The position numbers and the translations under genes are program-made. A DNA stretch of 64,000 nt, taken from the NCBI RefSeq assembly GCF_037572775.1, contig NZ_JBBHKA010000001.1:3720001-3784000 (forward strand). The letters are read 5' to 3'. Below are positions 55,419-64,000 of the stretch, in pieces; the first letter of the stretch is position 1; each line of letters begins with the position of its first letter. Below the pieces are notes generated by a model that saw only the letters and a list, made by a program, of their open reading frames with translations, searched no databases and had not been told where the DNA came from. Source of the DNA: Ramlibacter sp. PS4R-6. Lineage in GTDB: Bacteria > Pseudomonadota > Gammaproteobacteria > Burkholderiales > Burkholderiaceae_C.

Positions 55419-56807
55419 CTACTCGGCGAGCAGCCGATCCGCGACGTTCTTCGCGTGCACGCGCAGCTCGGGCACGGCCGTCGCTTCCCAGCGCTGCGCC
55501 TTGAGCAAAGGCCCCACGTAGCGCACGTTGCGCAGCGGCGTGCCGTCGGCGCGCAGCACGTGGTAGTCGTCGTCCACCGCGAGGCCCAGCGACAGCGGGT
55601 CGATCTGCAGCTGCGACGTGTCGCGCAGGTGCGAGATGAGCGCATCGGCGACGCGGCGCAGGTCGCTGGACGGGCCGGTGCAGTTCACCACCGCCGCGAA
55701 AGTGGACTCCGTCGGCGCCGCGGCGCCTCGCGCACGCCACGTCACATGCGCGAGCCCGTCGCCGTTGGCATGGACATCGAGCAACCGTCCCTGCACCACC
55801 CTGAGCTGCCCCGAATCGAGCGCCGCGCGGATGCGCCGGAAGATCGCCGGCGCCGCGCGGTGCCGGTGCGTGTCCCAGTACGGGCCCACGTGGCGCACGA
55901 ACTGCTTGCGCGACTTCGCGTCGAGCTGCTGCCACAGGCGCGGTGTGATCGGGCGCAGGCCACCGATGACGTCGCGCCAGTCGTGCCCTTCCACCGCGGC
56001 GCGGGCCAGCAGTTCGCGCGTCGCGCGCAGGCAGCGGCGCAGGTTCGTCTCGCCGGCCAGGAAGTCCCCCGGCACGAGGTGCGCGGCAGGCGGCGTTTCC
56101 TGTTCGCGGTGCGGCTGCGGCAACAGCGCGCGGCGCGACAGCATGGTGATGGGCCCGTGGTGTCCCTGGTCCAGCAGGCGCAGCACGGCGTCGTAGGCCG
56201 TGAGGCCCGTGCCCACCAGCAGCACCGGCGCGTCGGGCTTGAGTTCTTCGAGCACGCCATGCGCCCACACGTCGTTCACCAGCGGCGCGACGGTCCAGTC
56301 GATCTCGCGCGATGCACGCGGCGGCTGCGGCGTGAAATTGCCCAGCGCGAGCACCACTTCGTTCGCCTCGATGGCGCGGCCCGACGCCAGGTGGATCACC
56401 GGCGCCTGCCCGTCGCCTTGCGTCTCGATGCGCAGCACCTCGCCTTCGACCATCTCGAGCCGCACGCCCTCGTCCGCGGCCGCTTGCGCACGCAGCAGGC
56501 AGCGCTCGAGGTAGTCGCCGTAGAGGCTGCGAGGCACGAAGTCGCCGCCCTTGTAGCGCAGCCCGCGGCTTTTCAGGAAGTCGATGAAGCCGGATTCGTG
56601 CGCGGGGTCGATGCTCATGCGCCCCGCGGGCACGTTGAGCAGGTGGCTCGGCGAGTTGGTGCCGTAGGCCAGGCCGCGGCCGAAACTGAGCGAGCGGTTG
56701 ATGAGGCAGATGCGCGCAGGGCCCTTCAGGCGCTGCAGCAGCTGCACGGCGACGGCCATGCCGGAGAAGCCGGCGCCGACGATGGCAAAGGTGGGGGAAG
56801 ACTTCAT
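55419..56807 (-). CDS. FAD/NAD(P)-binding protein
   Basis: A 462-residue flavoprotein. The dinucleotide motif VGAGFSGMAVA starts at residue 9; SHLLNVPAGRMSIDPAHESGFIDF is the typical N-terminal pattern of NAD_binding_9-type proteins, and VLLVGTGLTAYDAV is a second nucleotide motif. ALGNFTP and a C-terminal NCTGPSSDL are also conserved. Such proteins resemble lysine/ornithine N-monooxygenases or hydroxyacylglutathione-related oxidoreductases, but substrate is unknown. The gene is 8 bases downstream of the TauE/SafE permease gene, so the two probably share a transcript. Confidence 0.85.
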   Translation of the reverse strand: MKSSPTFAIVGAGFSGMAVAVQLLQRLKGPARICLINRSLSFGRGLAYGTNSPSHLLNVPAGRMSIDPAHESGFIDFLKSRGLRYKGGDFVPRSLYGDYLERCLLRAQAAADEGVRLEMVEGEVLRIETQGDGQAPVIHLASGRAIEANEVVLALGNFTPQPPRASREIDWTVAPLVNDVWAHGVLEELKPDAPVLLVGTGLTAYDAVLRLLDQGHHGPITMLSRRALLPQPHREQETPPAAHLVPGDFLAGETNLRRCLRATRELLARAAVEGHDWRDVIGGLRPITPRLWQQLDAKSRKQFVRHVGPYWDTHRHRAAPAIFRRIRAALDSGQLRVVQGRLLDVHANGDGLAHVTWRARGAAAPTESTFAAVVNCTGPSSDLRRVADALISHLRDTSQLQIDPLSLGLAVDDDYHVLRADGTPLRNVRYVGPLLKAQRWEATAVPELRVHAKNVADRLLAE

Positions 56808-56815
56808 GGTGCGGG

Positions 56816-57616
56816 TCAACCGGCGGCGTGCAAAAGCTTGACGCCGATGAATACGAGGATGGCGGAGAGCGTGCGGCGCAGGACCACTTGCGGCAACTTC
56901 GACGAGAGCAGCGCGCCGACCACGACGCCGGGCAGCGAGCCGATGAGCAGGTTGCCGAGCAGGTTCAGGTCGACATGGCCGGCGACGAGGTGGCCCATGC
57001 CCGCGAACATCGCGAGCGGGATGGCGTGCACGATGTCGGTGGCGATGAGGCGCGAGGAAGTCAGGCGCAGCGGGTAGAGGTACGCGAGGAAGACGACGCC
57101 GAGCGCGCCCGCCCCAATCGAAGTGAGCGTGACGAGGAAACCGAGCGTCGCCCCGCAAGCCACCGTCATGAAAGGCTGCAGGGCCTTGAACGTTTCGGCA
57201 TCGCCGATGCGCAGGCGCCGCCCCAGTTCGTGCAGCTGCTCCTGGAACAGCATGGCCGTCGCCGTCACGAGGATGGCCATCGCGATCGCGCCCTTGACCC
57301 ATTCGGTGGAATGCGCGTCGACGGGATAGGTGGAAAGCCACCACATGGTGGCAGCCGATGCGGGCAGGCTCCCGAGCCACAGGCGGCGCACGACCTGCCA
57401 GTCGATCAAGCCGCGGGCGCTGTGCACCTTCGTCGCCGCGATCTTGGTGAAGGCCGCGAACCAGAGGTCGGTTCCGACGGCGGCCATGGGCGCCGTGCCG
57501 AAGATCAGGAGCAGGATCGGCGTCATCACCGAGCCGCCCCCGACGCCGGTCAGGCCGACCAGCACGCCGGTGAAGGCGCCCGCGGTGGCGAGCATGGGGT
57601 TGAAGTCGAAGGTCAC
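56816..57616 (-). CDS. TauE/SafE family sulfite exporter-like permease
   Basis: A 266-residue membrane protein with about eight hydrophobic segments and the two half-repeat motifs GLVGVGGG-like GVLVGLTGVGGGSVMTPILL and ATLGFLVTLTSIGAGALG. Family members export sulfite, sulfonates or other organic anions. Start is GTG 57616; ATG 57595 is an alternative, and neither has an obvious ribosome binding site. It is divergent from the HTH-cysD frame, sharing a 69-base promoter region, suggesting a link to sulfate assimilation. Confidence 0.87.
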   Translation of the reverse strand: MTFDFNPMLATAGAFTGVLVGLTGVGGGSVMTPILLLIFGTAPMAAVGTDLWFAAFTKIAATKVHSARGLIDWQVVRRLWLGSLPASAATMWWLSTYPVDAHSTEWVKGAIAMAILVTATAMLFQEQLHELGRRLRIGDAETFKALQPFMTVACGATLGFLVTLTSIGAGALGVVFLAYLYPLRLTSSRLIATDIVHAIPLAMFAGMGHLVAGHVDLNLLGNLLIGSLPGVVVGALLSSKLPQVVLRRTLSAILVFIGVKLLHAAG

Positions 57617-57655
57617 GGCCGGCTTGGTGTAGACTGCAGCCCGAAATATATGTTT

Positions 57656-57672
57656 AACTGCACTCAGCAGTT
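57656..57672. promoter_or_regulatory. Palindrome between TauE permease and HTH-cysD
   Basis: AACTGC-ACTCA-GCAGTT, a perfect 6-base inverted repeat with a 5-base spacer, 14 bases before the ATG at 57686. A direct repeat TGTTTAA occurs at 57651-57657 and 57676-57682, flanking it. It sits in the only 69 bases between two divergent genes, so it could be an autoregulatory operator. Confidence 0.55.
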
Positions 57673-57685
57673 TAATGTTTAATAC

Positions 57686-58486
57686 ATGAAAGGCCACCAG
57701 ATCCCGGTCGCCGACCTCAACGCCCGGCGGCGTGAGGCGGTGCGCCTGCGGCTGCAGGGCGAAAAGCTCGCCGCGGTCGCTGCGGCCACGGGGCTGAGCG
57801 CGCCCACGATCATCGGGGCCCTGAAGGCCTACCGGGACGGCGGCTGGAATGCCGTGCAAGTGAGCCCTCGCCAAGGCCGGCCGAAACGGGAGGCCGAAGG
57901 CCTGCCTCCGGAGCTCCTGCACGGGCTCGTCCAGGCCATGCTCGCGGGCCCGCCGGAGGACTCCGGCGTCGGCCAGAAGCTGTGGAGCCGCAAGGCCCTG
58001 GGCGACTGGCTGAAGGCCCAGGGCAGCGAGCGCAGCGCCGGCACCGTGACCCGGCTGTGCGAGATGCTCGGGCTGGATTTCGAGGACAGCGCCCTGCCCC
58101 AGGCCGCAAGCGCCGAGGGCGTCATGCGCTGGTCGGGCATCGAGACCTACCTGCCCGCCTGGCCGGGCGTGCCGGCCGACAGCGGCAAGATCGGCCTGCT
58201 GGTCGCGCGCGATGCCCGCGGCCAGCTGCTCTGGCTCGCCTTCGCCGGGCCGCTCGAAGCGCGCCACTACCGCGAATTCCTCCAACGCATCGCGACGCGA
58301 CGCACCGCCATCGAGTTGAGCGTGCCGGGCTCGGCGCGCCTGCTGCGCGTGCCCGAGCTGCGCGAGTGGCTGGATGCGCACCGCGATGCCGTGCGCCTCG
58401 TCGACCCGCAGGTCGGCACGCCCAGCGTGCTCGCCGCACCCACGATCCTCAGGGCGCCCGCGCCCGCCCCTGTCGAAAGGACCTCC
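57686..58486 (+). CDS. IS630-transposase-like HTH module, in frame with cysD
   Basis: 267 codons with no stop before cysD. Residues about 15-60 form a helix-turn-helix ([27 protein letters not shown]) as in IS630-family transposases; GRPKRE follows as a basic linker, and a second winged-helix-like segment ([32 protein letters not shown]) lies at about 99-130. A degenerate RNase H-like core at 148-245 ([33 protein letters not shown]) retains the scaffold, but the DDE acidic residues are missing. It looks like a domesticated, catalytically dead transposase used as DNA binder. Start ATG 57686 has no clear ribosome binding site. It may be translated alone and continue into CysD. Confidence 0.65.
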
Positions 58487-59386
58487 ATGAACCTCACCCA
58501 CCTGCAACGCCTCGAGGCGGAGAGCATCCACATCATGCGCGAGGTGGTCGCCGAGTGCGAGAAGCCGGTGATGCTCTATTCCATCGGCAAGGACAGCGCC
58601 GTGATGCTGCACCTGGCGATGAAGGCCTTCTACCCGAGCAAGCCGCCTTTCCCGCTGCTGCACGTGGACACGCGGTGGAAGTTTCGCGACATGTACGCCT
58701 TCCGCGACAAGATGGTGAAGGACCTGGGGCTGGACCTGCTGGTGCACACCAACCCCGAAGGCGTCGCGAAGAACATCAACCCCTTCACGCACGGCTCTGC
58801 GATCCACACCGACGTGATGAAGACCGAGGGCCTGAAGCAGGCGCTGGACAAGTACGGCTTCGACGCGGCCTTCGGCGGCGCGCGCCGCGACGAGGAGAAG
58901 TCGCGCGCGAAGGAACGCATCTTCTCCTTCCGCACCGCGCAGCACCGCTGGGACCCCAAGAGCCAGCGCCCCGAGCTCTGGAAGCTGTACAACGCGCGCA
59001 AGCACAAGGGCGAGTCGCTGCGCGTGTTCCCGCTGTCGAACTGGACCGAACTGGACATCTGGCAGTACATCTACCTGCAGAAGATCCCGATCGTGCCGCT
59101 GTACTTCGCGGCCAAGCGCCCGGTGGTCGAGCGCGGCGGCACGCTGATCATGGTCGACGACGAGCGCATGCCGCTGGGCGCGGGCGAGGTGCCCATGATG
59201 CGCAAGGTGCGCTTCCGCACGCTGGGCTGCTACCCGCTGACCGGCGCGATCGAGTCCGAGGCCGACACGCTGCAGGACATCATCCAGGAGATGCTGCTGG
59301 CGAAGACCTCCGAGCGCCAGGGCCGCGTGATCGACCACGACCAGTCGGCCTCGATGGAGAAGAAGAAGCAGGAGGGCTATTTCTGA
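58487..59386 (+). CDS. cysD: Sulfate adenylyltransferase subunit CysD
   Basis: A 299-residue PP-loop ATPase subunit. The family start [24 protein letters not shown], PP-loop [11 protein letters not shown] (Ser32-Gly34-Lys35-Asp36-Ser37), [14 protein letters not shown] and the C-terminal [25 protein letters not shown] end are all present. With CysN it makes APS from ATP and sulfate. ATG 58487 is preceded by AAAGGA at good spacing. The frame is open upstream for 267 codons, so it may also be made as the C-terminal part of a 566-residue fusion. The stop shares a base with the next start (TGATG). Confidence 0.93.
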   Translation: MNLTHLQRLEAESIHIMREVVAECEKPVMLYSIGKDSAVMLHLAMKAFYPSKPPFPLLHVDTRWKFRDMYAFRDKMVKDLGLDLLVHTNPEGVAKNINPFTHGSAIHTDVMKTEGLKQALDKYGFDAAFGGARRDEEKSRAKERIFSFRTAQHRWDPKSQRPELWKLYNARKHKGESLRVFPLSNWTELDIWQYIYLQKIPIVPLYFAAKRPVVERGGTLIMVDDERMPLGAGEVPMMRKVRFRTLGCYPLTGAIESEADTLQDIIQEMLLAKTSERQGRVIDHDQSASMEKKKQEGYF

Positions 59387-61281
59387 TGGACGCGCTCATT
59401 TCCACCGACATCGCCCAATACCTCGAGAAGCACGAGAAGAAGAGCCTGCTGCGCTTCATCACCTGCGGCAGCGTCGACGACGGCAAGAGCACGCTGATCG
59501 GCCGCCTGCTGTACGACTCGAAGATGCTGTTCGAGGACCAGATTGCGGCGATGGAAGCCGACTCGCGCAAGTGGGGCACGCAGGGCGACAACATCGACTT
59601 CGCGCTGCTCGTCGACGGCCTGGCCGCCGAGCGCGAGCAGGGCATCACCATCGACGTCGCCTACCGCTTCTTCTCGACCGAGAACCGCAAGTTCATCGTC
59701 GCCGACACGCCGGGCCACGAGCAGTACACGCGCAACATGGTCACCGGTGCGTCGACGGCCGACGCCGCGATCCTGATGGTCGATGCTCGCAAGGGCGTGC
59801 TCACGCAGACCCGGCGCCACAGCTACCTGGTGTCGCTGCTGGGCATCGAGCACATCTGCGTGGCCATCAACAAGATGGACCTCGTCGACTACACGGAGAA
59901 GACGTATCAGAAGATCGTCGACGACTACCTGGCGTTCGCCGGGCAGATCGGCCTGAAGGACGTCACCTTCATCCCGGTCTCCGCCTTCAAGGGCCACAAC
60001 ATCACCGGCCGCAGCGAGAAGATGCCCTGGTACAACGGGCCGACACTGATGGGTTGGCTCGAGACGGTGGAAGTGGACGAGGAGCGCCAGCAGAAGGGCC
60101 CGTTCCGCCTGCCCGTGCAATGGGTGAACCGCCCGGACCTCGACTTCCGCGGCTTCTCCGGCACGATCGCGGGTGGCACGGTGAAGCCCGGCGACCGCAT
60201 CCGGGTACAGCCCTCCGGCAAGGAGAGCACCGTCAAGCGCATCGTCACCCTCGACGGCGACCTGCCGCACGCGGTGGCGGGCCAGTCGGTGACGATCGCG
60301 CTCGCCGACGAAGTGGACATCTCGCGCGGCGACCTGATCTCGCAGGCCGATGCGCCGGCCGGTGTCGCCGACCAGTTCGAGACCACCATCGTATGGATGC
60401 ACGAGGAGCAGCTGCTGCCCGGCCGCTTCTACCTGATGAAGATGGGCACGCGCACGGTGACCGCTTCCGTGATGGACGTGAAGTACCAGGTCAACGTCAA
60501 CACGCTGGAGCACACCGCCGCCAAGACGCTGGGCCTGAACGCCATCGGCGTGTGCACGCTCAACCTTGACCGCCCCATCGGCTTCGATCCCTACAAGGAG
60601 AACCGCGACACCGGCGGTTTCATCCTGATCGACCGCATGACCAACGCCACCGTCGGCGCGGGGATGATCCATTTCGCGCTGCGCCGCAGCCAGAACGTGC
60701 ACGTGCAGCACACGGACGTGGACAAGGCCGCGCGCTGCAAGCTGAACGGCCAGAAGTCGTGCGTCGTGTGGTTCACGGGCCTGTCGGGATCGGGCAAGTC
60801 AACCATCTCGAACCTTCTCGAGAAGCGCCTCTTCGCGATGGGCCACCGCACCTACCTGCTCGACGGCGACAACGTGCGGCACGGCCTCAACAAGGACCTG
60901 GGCTTCACCGACACCGACCGCGTGGAGAACATCCGCCGCGTCGCCGAAGTGGCCAAGCTGATGGTCGATGCGGGCCTGATTGTGATGACCGCGTTCATCT
61001 CGCCCTTCCGCGCCGAGCGGCGCATGGCGCGCTCGCTCGTCGCGCAGGACGAGTTCATCGAGATCCACATCGACGTGCCGCTGGCCGTGGCCGAGCAGCG
61101 CGACGTGAAGGGCCTGTACAAGAAGGCGCGGCGCGGCGAGCTGAAGAACTTCACCGGCATCGACTCGCGCTACGAGGAGCCGGAGTCGCCCGAGCTGCGC
61201 CTGCAGACCGACCGCGTCACGCCCGCGGAAGCGGTCGACCGCATCGTCGCGCTGCTGCGCGAGCGCGGCGTGTTGCCCTAG
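59386..61281 (+). CDS. cysN: CysN-CysC fusion: sulfate adenylyltransferase subunit 1 / adenylylsulfate kinase
   Basis: A 631-residue bifunctional protein. The N-terminal GTPase (CysN) has G1 GSVDDGKST (28-36), [12 protein letters not shown] (G3) and NKMDLVD (G4). From about residue 452 a CysC kinase domain begins with Walker [10 protein letters not shown] at 465-473 and continues to the end, including [15 protein letters not shown] and [10 protein letters not shown]. It would make APS with CysD and then PAPS. CysN-CysC fusions (NodQ-type) supply PAPS, for either sulfate reduction or sulfation; no cysH, cysI or sulfotransferase is in the window. Overlaps cysD by one base. Confidence 0.95.
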   Translation: MDALISTDIAQYLEKHEKKSLLRFITCGSVDDGKSTLIGRLLYDSKMLFEDQIAAMEADSRKWGTQGDNIDFALLVDGLAAEREQGITIDVAYRFFSTENRKFIVADTPGHEQYTRNMVTGASTADAAILMVDARKGVLTQTRRHSYLVSLLGIEHICVAINKMDLVDYTEKTYQKIVDDYLAFAGQIGLKDVTFIPVSAFKGHNITGRSEKMPWYNGPTLMGWLETVEVDEERQQKGPFRLPVQWVNRPDLDFRGFSGTIAGGTVKPGDRIRVQPSGKESTVKRIVTLDGDLPHAVAGQSVTIALADEVDISRGDLISQADAPAGVADQFETTIVWMHEEQLLPGRFYLMKMGTRTVTASVMDVKYQVNVNTLEHTAAKTLGLNAIGVCTLNLDRPIGFDPYKENRDTGGFILIDRMTNATVGAGMIHFALRRSQNVHVQHTDVDKAARCKLNGQKSCVVWFTGLSGSGKSTISNLLEKRLFAMGHRTYLLDGDNVRHGLNKDLGFTDTDRVENIRRVAEVAKLMVDAGLIVMTAFISPFRAERRMARSLVAQDEFIEIHIDVPLAVAEQRDVKGLYKKARRGELKNFTGIDSRYEEPESPELRLQTDRVTPAEAVDRIVALLRERGVLP

Positions 61282-62210
61282 GGCCGCATGGCCGCGAGGC
61301 CTTCGCGCACGGTCGGAAAGCGCAGCGCCACGCGCAGCTCGCGCTTGAGGCGCTCGTTGGACAGCTGCCGGGATTCGTTCAGGAAGCCCAGCGAGTTGAG
61401 CGACAGCTCCTGTTCGGCCGATGCCCGCGCGACGCGGCGCGGCCGTTGCAGGCCGTAGATGTCCGCTGCCAGGTCGTAGTAGTCGCCCGCCTTCAGGCGC
61501 GTGTCGTCGTTGGTGTTGTACACACGCTGCGCCGAACCCCGCCAAAGCGCCACCTCGACGGCCAGCGCGAGATCGTCGGCATGCACGTGGTTCGTGTACA
61601 CATCCTCGGGGGCCGCCAGCACGGGCGTGCCCTGCTCGAGGCGCTCACGCGGGCTGCCGCTGCGCCCCGGCCCGTAGATGCCCGGCACACGCAGGATGGA
61701 CACGCGCGACCCGGTGCGGCGGCCGAAATGCCGCACCAGCCGCTCGGCGTCGAGCCGGCGCTGCGCGCGCGGCGTCCTCGGGTTCGGCGGACGAGCCTCG
61801 GCGACAAGAGCCCCGCCGCAGTCGCCGTACACCCCACTGGTGGACGCGTAGACCATGCTCGCCGGCGCGGACCGCCCCGCCAGCGCGCGCAGCAGGGCGA
61901 GCGTGCGGAAGTCCCGCCACCACGCACCCGAGTGCTCGGTCGCCGGCGGCGCGAGGTGGATGGCACGGGTGGCGAGGCCGGCCAGGCGCCGCAACGACAG
62001 GGGGTCATCGAGATTGCCCGCCAGGGGCACGATCCCCGCCGCCCGCAAGGTTGCATGACGCTCCGGTGTGGAGCTGAGCGCCCTCATCAGCACGCGCCCG
62101 CGCAAGCGGCTGGCGACACGCAACCCGATGTCGCCGCAGCCCACGATGAGCACGCGCTCGCGCCGGAAGCGCGACGGCAGCGCGCCTAGGGGACTCTGGA
62201 TTGAGGGCAA
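61278..62210 (-). CDS. NAD-dependent epimerase/dehydratase-like protein (SDR)
   Basis: A 310-residue extended-SDR-like protein. The nucleotide motif [14 protein letters not shown] has GxGxxG at the N-terminus; [13 protein letters not shown] carries the Ser/Thr and Tyr region, and there is a conserved [12 protein letters not shown] near the middle. The usual YxxxK is not clear, so activity is uncertain. No ATG is at a suitable position: I choose TTG 62210, 44 bases from the divergent reductase start; a GTG in the first nucleotide strand would be shorter. It overlaps the cysN stop by 4 bases tail to tail. Confidence 0.75.
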   Translation of the reverse strand: MPSIQSPLGALPSRFRRERVLIVGCGDIGLRVASRLRGRVLMRALSSTPERHATLRAAGIVPLAGNLDDPLSLRRLAGLATRAIHLAPPATEHSGAWWRDFRTLALLRALAGRSAPASMVYASTSGVYGDCGGALVAEARPPNPRTPRAQRRLDAERLVRHFGRRTGSRVSILRVPGIYGPGRSGSPRERLEQGTPVLAAPEDVYTNHVHADDLALAVEVALWRGSAQRVYNTNDDTRLKAGDYYDLAADIYGLQRPRRVARASAEQELSLNSLGFLNESRQLSNERLKRELRVALRFPTVREGLAAMRP

Positions 62211-62253
62211 AATCGACTGTTCGCGACAACGACCGCCCGAGGATACCGAAAAC

Positions 62254-63342
62254 ATGACGAGCCCCAGCGCACCGACCGGACCCTTCAAGGTGACGGCCCA
62301 GCCGAGCGGGCGCTCGTTCGAAGTCGAAGGTGGCGAGGCGATCCTGCCCGCCGCCATCCGCCAGGGCATCGGCATGCCCTACGGCTGCAAGGACGGCGCG
62401 TGCGGCTCGTGCAAGTGCAAGAAGCTCGAGGGCATCGTGGTGCACGGCACCCACCAGGCCAAGGCATTGAGCGCCGAGGAAGAAGCCGAGGGCTACATCC
62501 TCACCTGCTGCGGCGTGCCGCAGAGCGACGTCGTCATCTACTCCAAGCAGGTCACCGACGAGAGCGCCTTCCCCGTGCGCAAGATGCCCTCGCGCGTGCT
62601 GTCGATGGAGCGGCGCTCGCCCGACGTCGTGGTGCTGCGCATGCAGCTGCCCGCCAACGACACCATGCGCTTCCACGCGGGCCAGTACGTCGAGTTCATC
62701 CTGCGCGACGGCGCGCGCCGCAGCTACTCGATGGCCAATGCGCCGCACCGGCTGATGCAGGAGACAGGCCCGGGCACCAGCGCGCCGGTGATCGAGCTGC
62801 ATATCCGCCACATGCCCGGCGGCAAGTTCACCGACCACGTGTTCACGGCGATGAAGGAAAAGGAGATCATGCGCGTCGAAGGGCCGTACGGCAGCTTCTA
62901 CCTGCGCGAGGACTCGGACAAGCCCATCGTGCTGCTCGCATCGGGCACCGGCTTCGCACCGATCAAGGCCGTGATCGAACACCTGCAGTTCAAGGGCATC
63001 CAGCGCCCGGCCACGCTGTACTGGGGCGGCCGCCGCCCGGCGGACCTGTACCTGGACGACTGGGTGAAGGCGCAGCTCGCGCAGATGCCGACGCTGCAGT
63101 ACGTGCCCGTCATCTCCAACGCGCTGCCCGAGGACAACTGGACCGGCCGCACGGGCTTCGTGCACAAGGCGGTGATGGAAGACTTCCCCGACCTCTCGGG
63201 CCACCAGGTGTATGCCTGCGGCGCGCCCATCGTGGTCGACTCCGCGCGCGAGCAGTTCAGCGCGCAGTGCAAGCTGCCCCCCGACGAGTTCTACGCCGAC
63301 GCCTTCACGAGCGAGTCGGACAAGCACGGCAAGACCGCATGA
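62254..63342 (+). CDS. Ferredoxin-domain reductase (CDP-6-deoxy-delta-3,4-glucoseen reductase type)
   Basis: A 362-residue electron-transfer protein. The plant-type 2Fe-2S domain has Cys45, Cys50, Cys53 (GCKDGACGSC) and a last Cys at 85 or 86. An FAD domain follows (RSYSMAN), then an NAD(P) domain (LLASGTGFAPIKA). Such proteins, annotated as CDP-6-deoxy-delta-3,4-glucoseen reductase in this group, act as reductases for oxygenases or deoxysugar enzymes; the partner is not adjacent. ATG 62254 is the family start. The stop overlaps the Bug protein start by 4 bases. Confidence 0.9.
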   Translation: MTSPSAPTGPFKVTAQPSGRSFEVEGGEAILPAAIRQGIGMPYGCKDGACGSCKCKKLEGIVVHGTHQAKALSAEEEAEGYILTCCGVPQSDVVIYSKQVTDESAFPVRKMPSRVLSMERRSPDVVVLRMQLPANDTMRFHAGQYVEFILRDGARRSYSMANAPHRLMQETGPGTSAPVIELHIRHMPGGKFTDHVFTAMKEKEIMRVEGPYGSFYLREDSDKPIVLLASGTGFAPIKAVIEHLQFKGIQRPATLYWGGRRPADLYLDDWVKAQLAQMPTLQYVPVISNALPEDNWTGRTGFVHKAVMEDFPDLSGHQVYACGAPIVVDSAREQFSAQCKLPPDEFYADAFTSESDKHGKTA

Positions 63343-64000
63343 TCCAAAGACGCCCCTTCCTTCTCGCGGCCGCGAGCGCCCTCGCCCTGCCCGCCTTCGC
63401 GCAACAGCGCCCCATCCGCCTGGTCGTCCCGTACGCCGCCGGCGGCCCCATCGACGTCACCGCGCGCCTGCTCGCCGAACGCGTCAAGGATTCGCTGGGC
63501 ACCCTCATCATCGACAACAAGCCCGGCGGCGGCGGCAACATCGGCGCCGACATCGTGGCCAAGGCGCCGCCCGACGGCCTCACCATCGGCATCTCGGCCG
63601 TCGCGACGCACGCGATCAACCCGTGGCTGTTCGCGAAGATGCCGTACGACGCGGTGAAGGACTTCACGCCGATCACGCAGATGGTCCGCGTGCCCAACGT
63701 GCTGGTCATGAACGCGGAGACGGCCGCGCGCCTGAAGATCAACTCGGTGCGCGACCTCGTCGCGTACGCCAAGGCCAACCCGGCCAAGCTCAACTACGGC
63801 AGCGGCGGCAACGGCAGCGCGGGGCACCTCGCCGGCGAGATGTTCAAGAGCGGCGCGGGCATCTTTGCCGTGCACATCCCCTACAACGGCGGCAACCCGG
63901 CGCAGCTGGCGCTGCTGTCGGGCCAGGTCGACTTCAACTTCGACAACCTCGCCACCGCGGCGCCGAACATCCGGGCGGGCAAGCTGAAAGCTCTCGCCGT
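63339..64000 (+). CDS. Bug family tripartite tricarboxylate transporter binding protein, 5' part
   Basis: The first 220 codons of a periplasmic binding protein, cut by the window end. It starts MIQRRPFLLAAASALALPAFAQ, a signal peptide with paired arginines, then QRPIRLVVPYAAGGPIDVTARLLAERV and NKPGGGGNIGAD, the hallmarks of Bug/TctC-type receptors. Such receptors bind carboxylated metabolites; in Burkholderiales many paralogues exist with unknown ligands. The ATG overlaps the upstream reductase stop by 4 bases, so the two are likely co-translated, a less usual partnership. Confidence 0.92.
   Translation, partial: MIQRRPFLLAAASALALPAFAQQRPIRLVVPYAAGGPIDVTARLLAERVKDSLGTLIIDNKPGGGGNIGADIVAKAPPDGLTIGISAVATHAINPWLFAKMPYDAVKDFTPITQMVRVPNVLVMNAETAARLKINSVRDLVAYAKANPAKLNYGSGGNGSAGHLAGEMFKSGAGIFAVHIPYNGGNPAQLALLSGQVDFNFDNLATAAPNIRAGKLKALA

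Noticed and set aside
55189..55521. Plus-strand open frame across the tRNA-Leu with RAGFEPAHVPEM-like peptide
   Set aside because: Translation of tRNA and T-arm mimic; no coding character.

Overview
The window is high-GC DNA (upper 60s percent by eye) and reads as chromosome of a betaproteobacterium, most likely Burkholderiales/Comamonadaceae (Ramlibacter- or Variovorax-like). Pointers are the gene content and order: ubiE, a Tim44-domain protein, ubiJ and ubiB leading to fmdB/DUF502/aspS; a DUF3683-type giant FAD oxidase; a rubrerythrin, Fe-S protein and DUF3501 trio; a ferredoxin-type reductase followed by a Bug-family (TTT) binding protein. This assignment is inference from familiar gene neighbourhoods; no rRNA is present. 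The two ends cut through genes: a DUF1800 protein at the left and a Bug-type binding protein at the right.

Layout. 0-4.5 kb: DUF1800/DUF1501 pair, a vWA lipoprotein, and a divergent ECF sigma factor with a membrane-anchored anti-sigma-like partner. 4.5-12.1 kb (minus strand): DUF429, a thioesterase, a BLUF photoreceptor next to folE, an ATP-dependent ligase with its exonuclease, clsB, an EEP-family phosphoesterase and nudB. 12.1-19.8 kb: an accessory-looking segment with two paralogous NHL-repeat lipoproteins, an SMP-30 protein, an SGNH lipoprotein, a DUF938 methyltransferase and an SRPBCC protein. It contains direct repeats, a large inverted repeat, a tRNA-like remnant and REP-like palindromes. 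19.8-28.5 kb (minus): aspS, DUF502, FmdB, a sodium:solute symporter, ubiB, ubiJ, a Tim44-like protein, ubiE and DUF971. 28.5-31.6 kb: a TpsB transporter and a double FecR-domain protein. 31.7-36.0 kb: a HIT protein coupled to the giant FAD/Fe-S oxidase. 36.2-41.1 kb (plus): complete ugpBAEC-ugpQ glycerol-3-phosphate uptake. 41.1-43.4 kb: DUF3501, Fe-S protein, rubrerythrin. 43.6-46.1 kb: VOC protein, FAD monooxygenase and DUF2783. 46.1-48.7 kb: rfbBAC. Then valS, a degenerate dehydrogenase, galU, TusA-like, NUDIX, cysM, tRNA-Leu(CAA), an FAD/NAD(P) protein and a TauE/SafE permease. 57.7-61.3 kb: a transposase-like HTH module open in frame into cysD, then a cysN-cysC fusion. 61.3-64 kb: an epimerase-like protein, a ferredoxin-reductase and the Bug protein.

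How genes work together. FolE makes dihydroneopterin triphosphate and NudB removes its pyrophosphate, so two consecutive folate steps lie 5 kb apart on one strand. UbiB, UbiJ and UbiE all act in ubiquinone synthesis. RfbA/B/C and GalU supply nucleotide sugars for surface polysaccharide. CysD and CysNC make APS and PAPS; CysM and a TusA-like protein lie a few kb away, and a TauE/SafE permease is divergently paired with cysD, giving a loose sulfur cluster.

The most unusual item is the 267-residue module at 57686-58486. It looks like a domesticated IS630-type transposase that has lost its catalytic residues. It runs in frame into cysD with no stop codon, and a palindrome lies just before its start. 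A second point of interest is the 43.44-43.62 kb divergent intergenic region, with two different pairs of tandem operator-like repeats.
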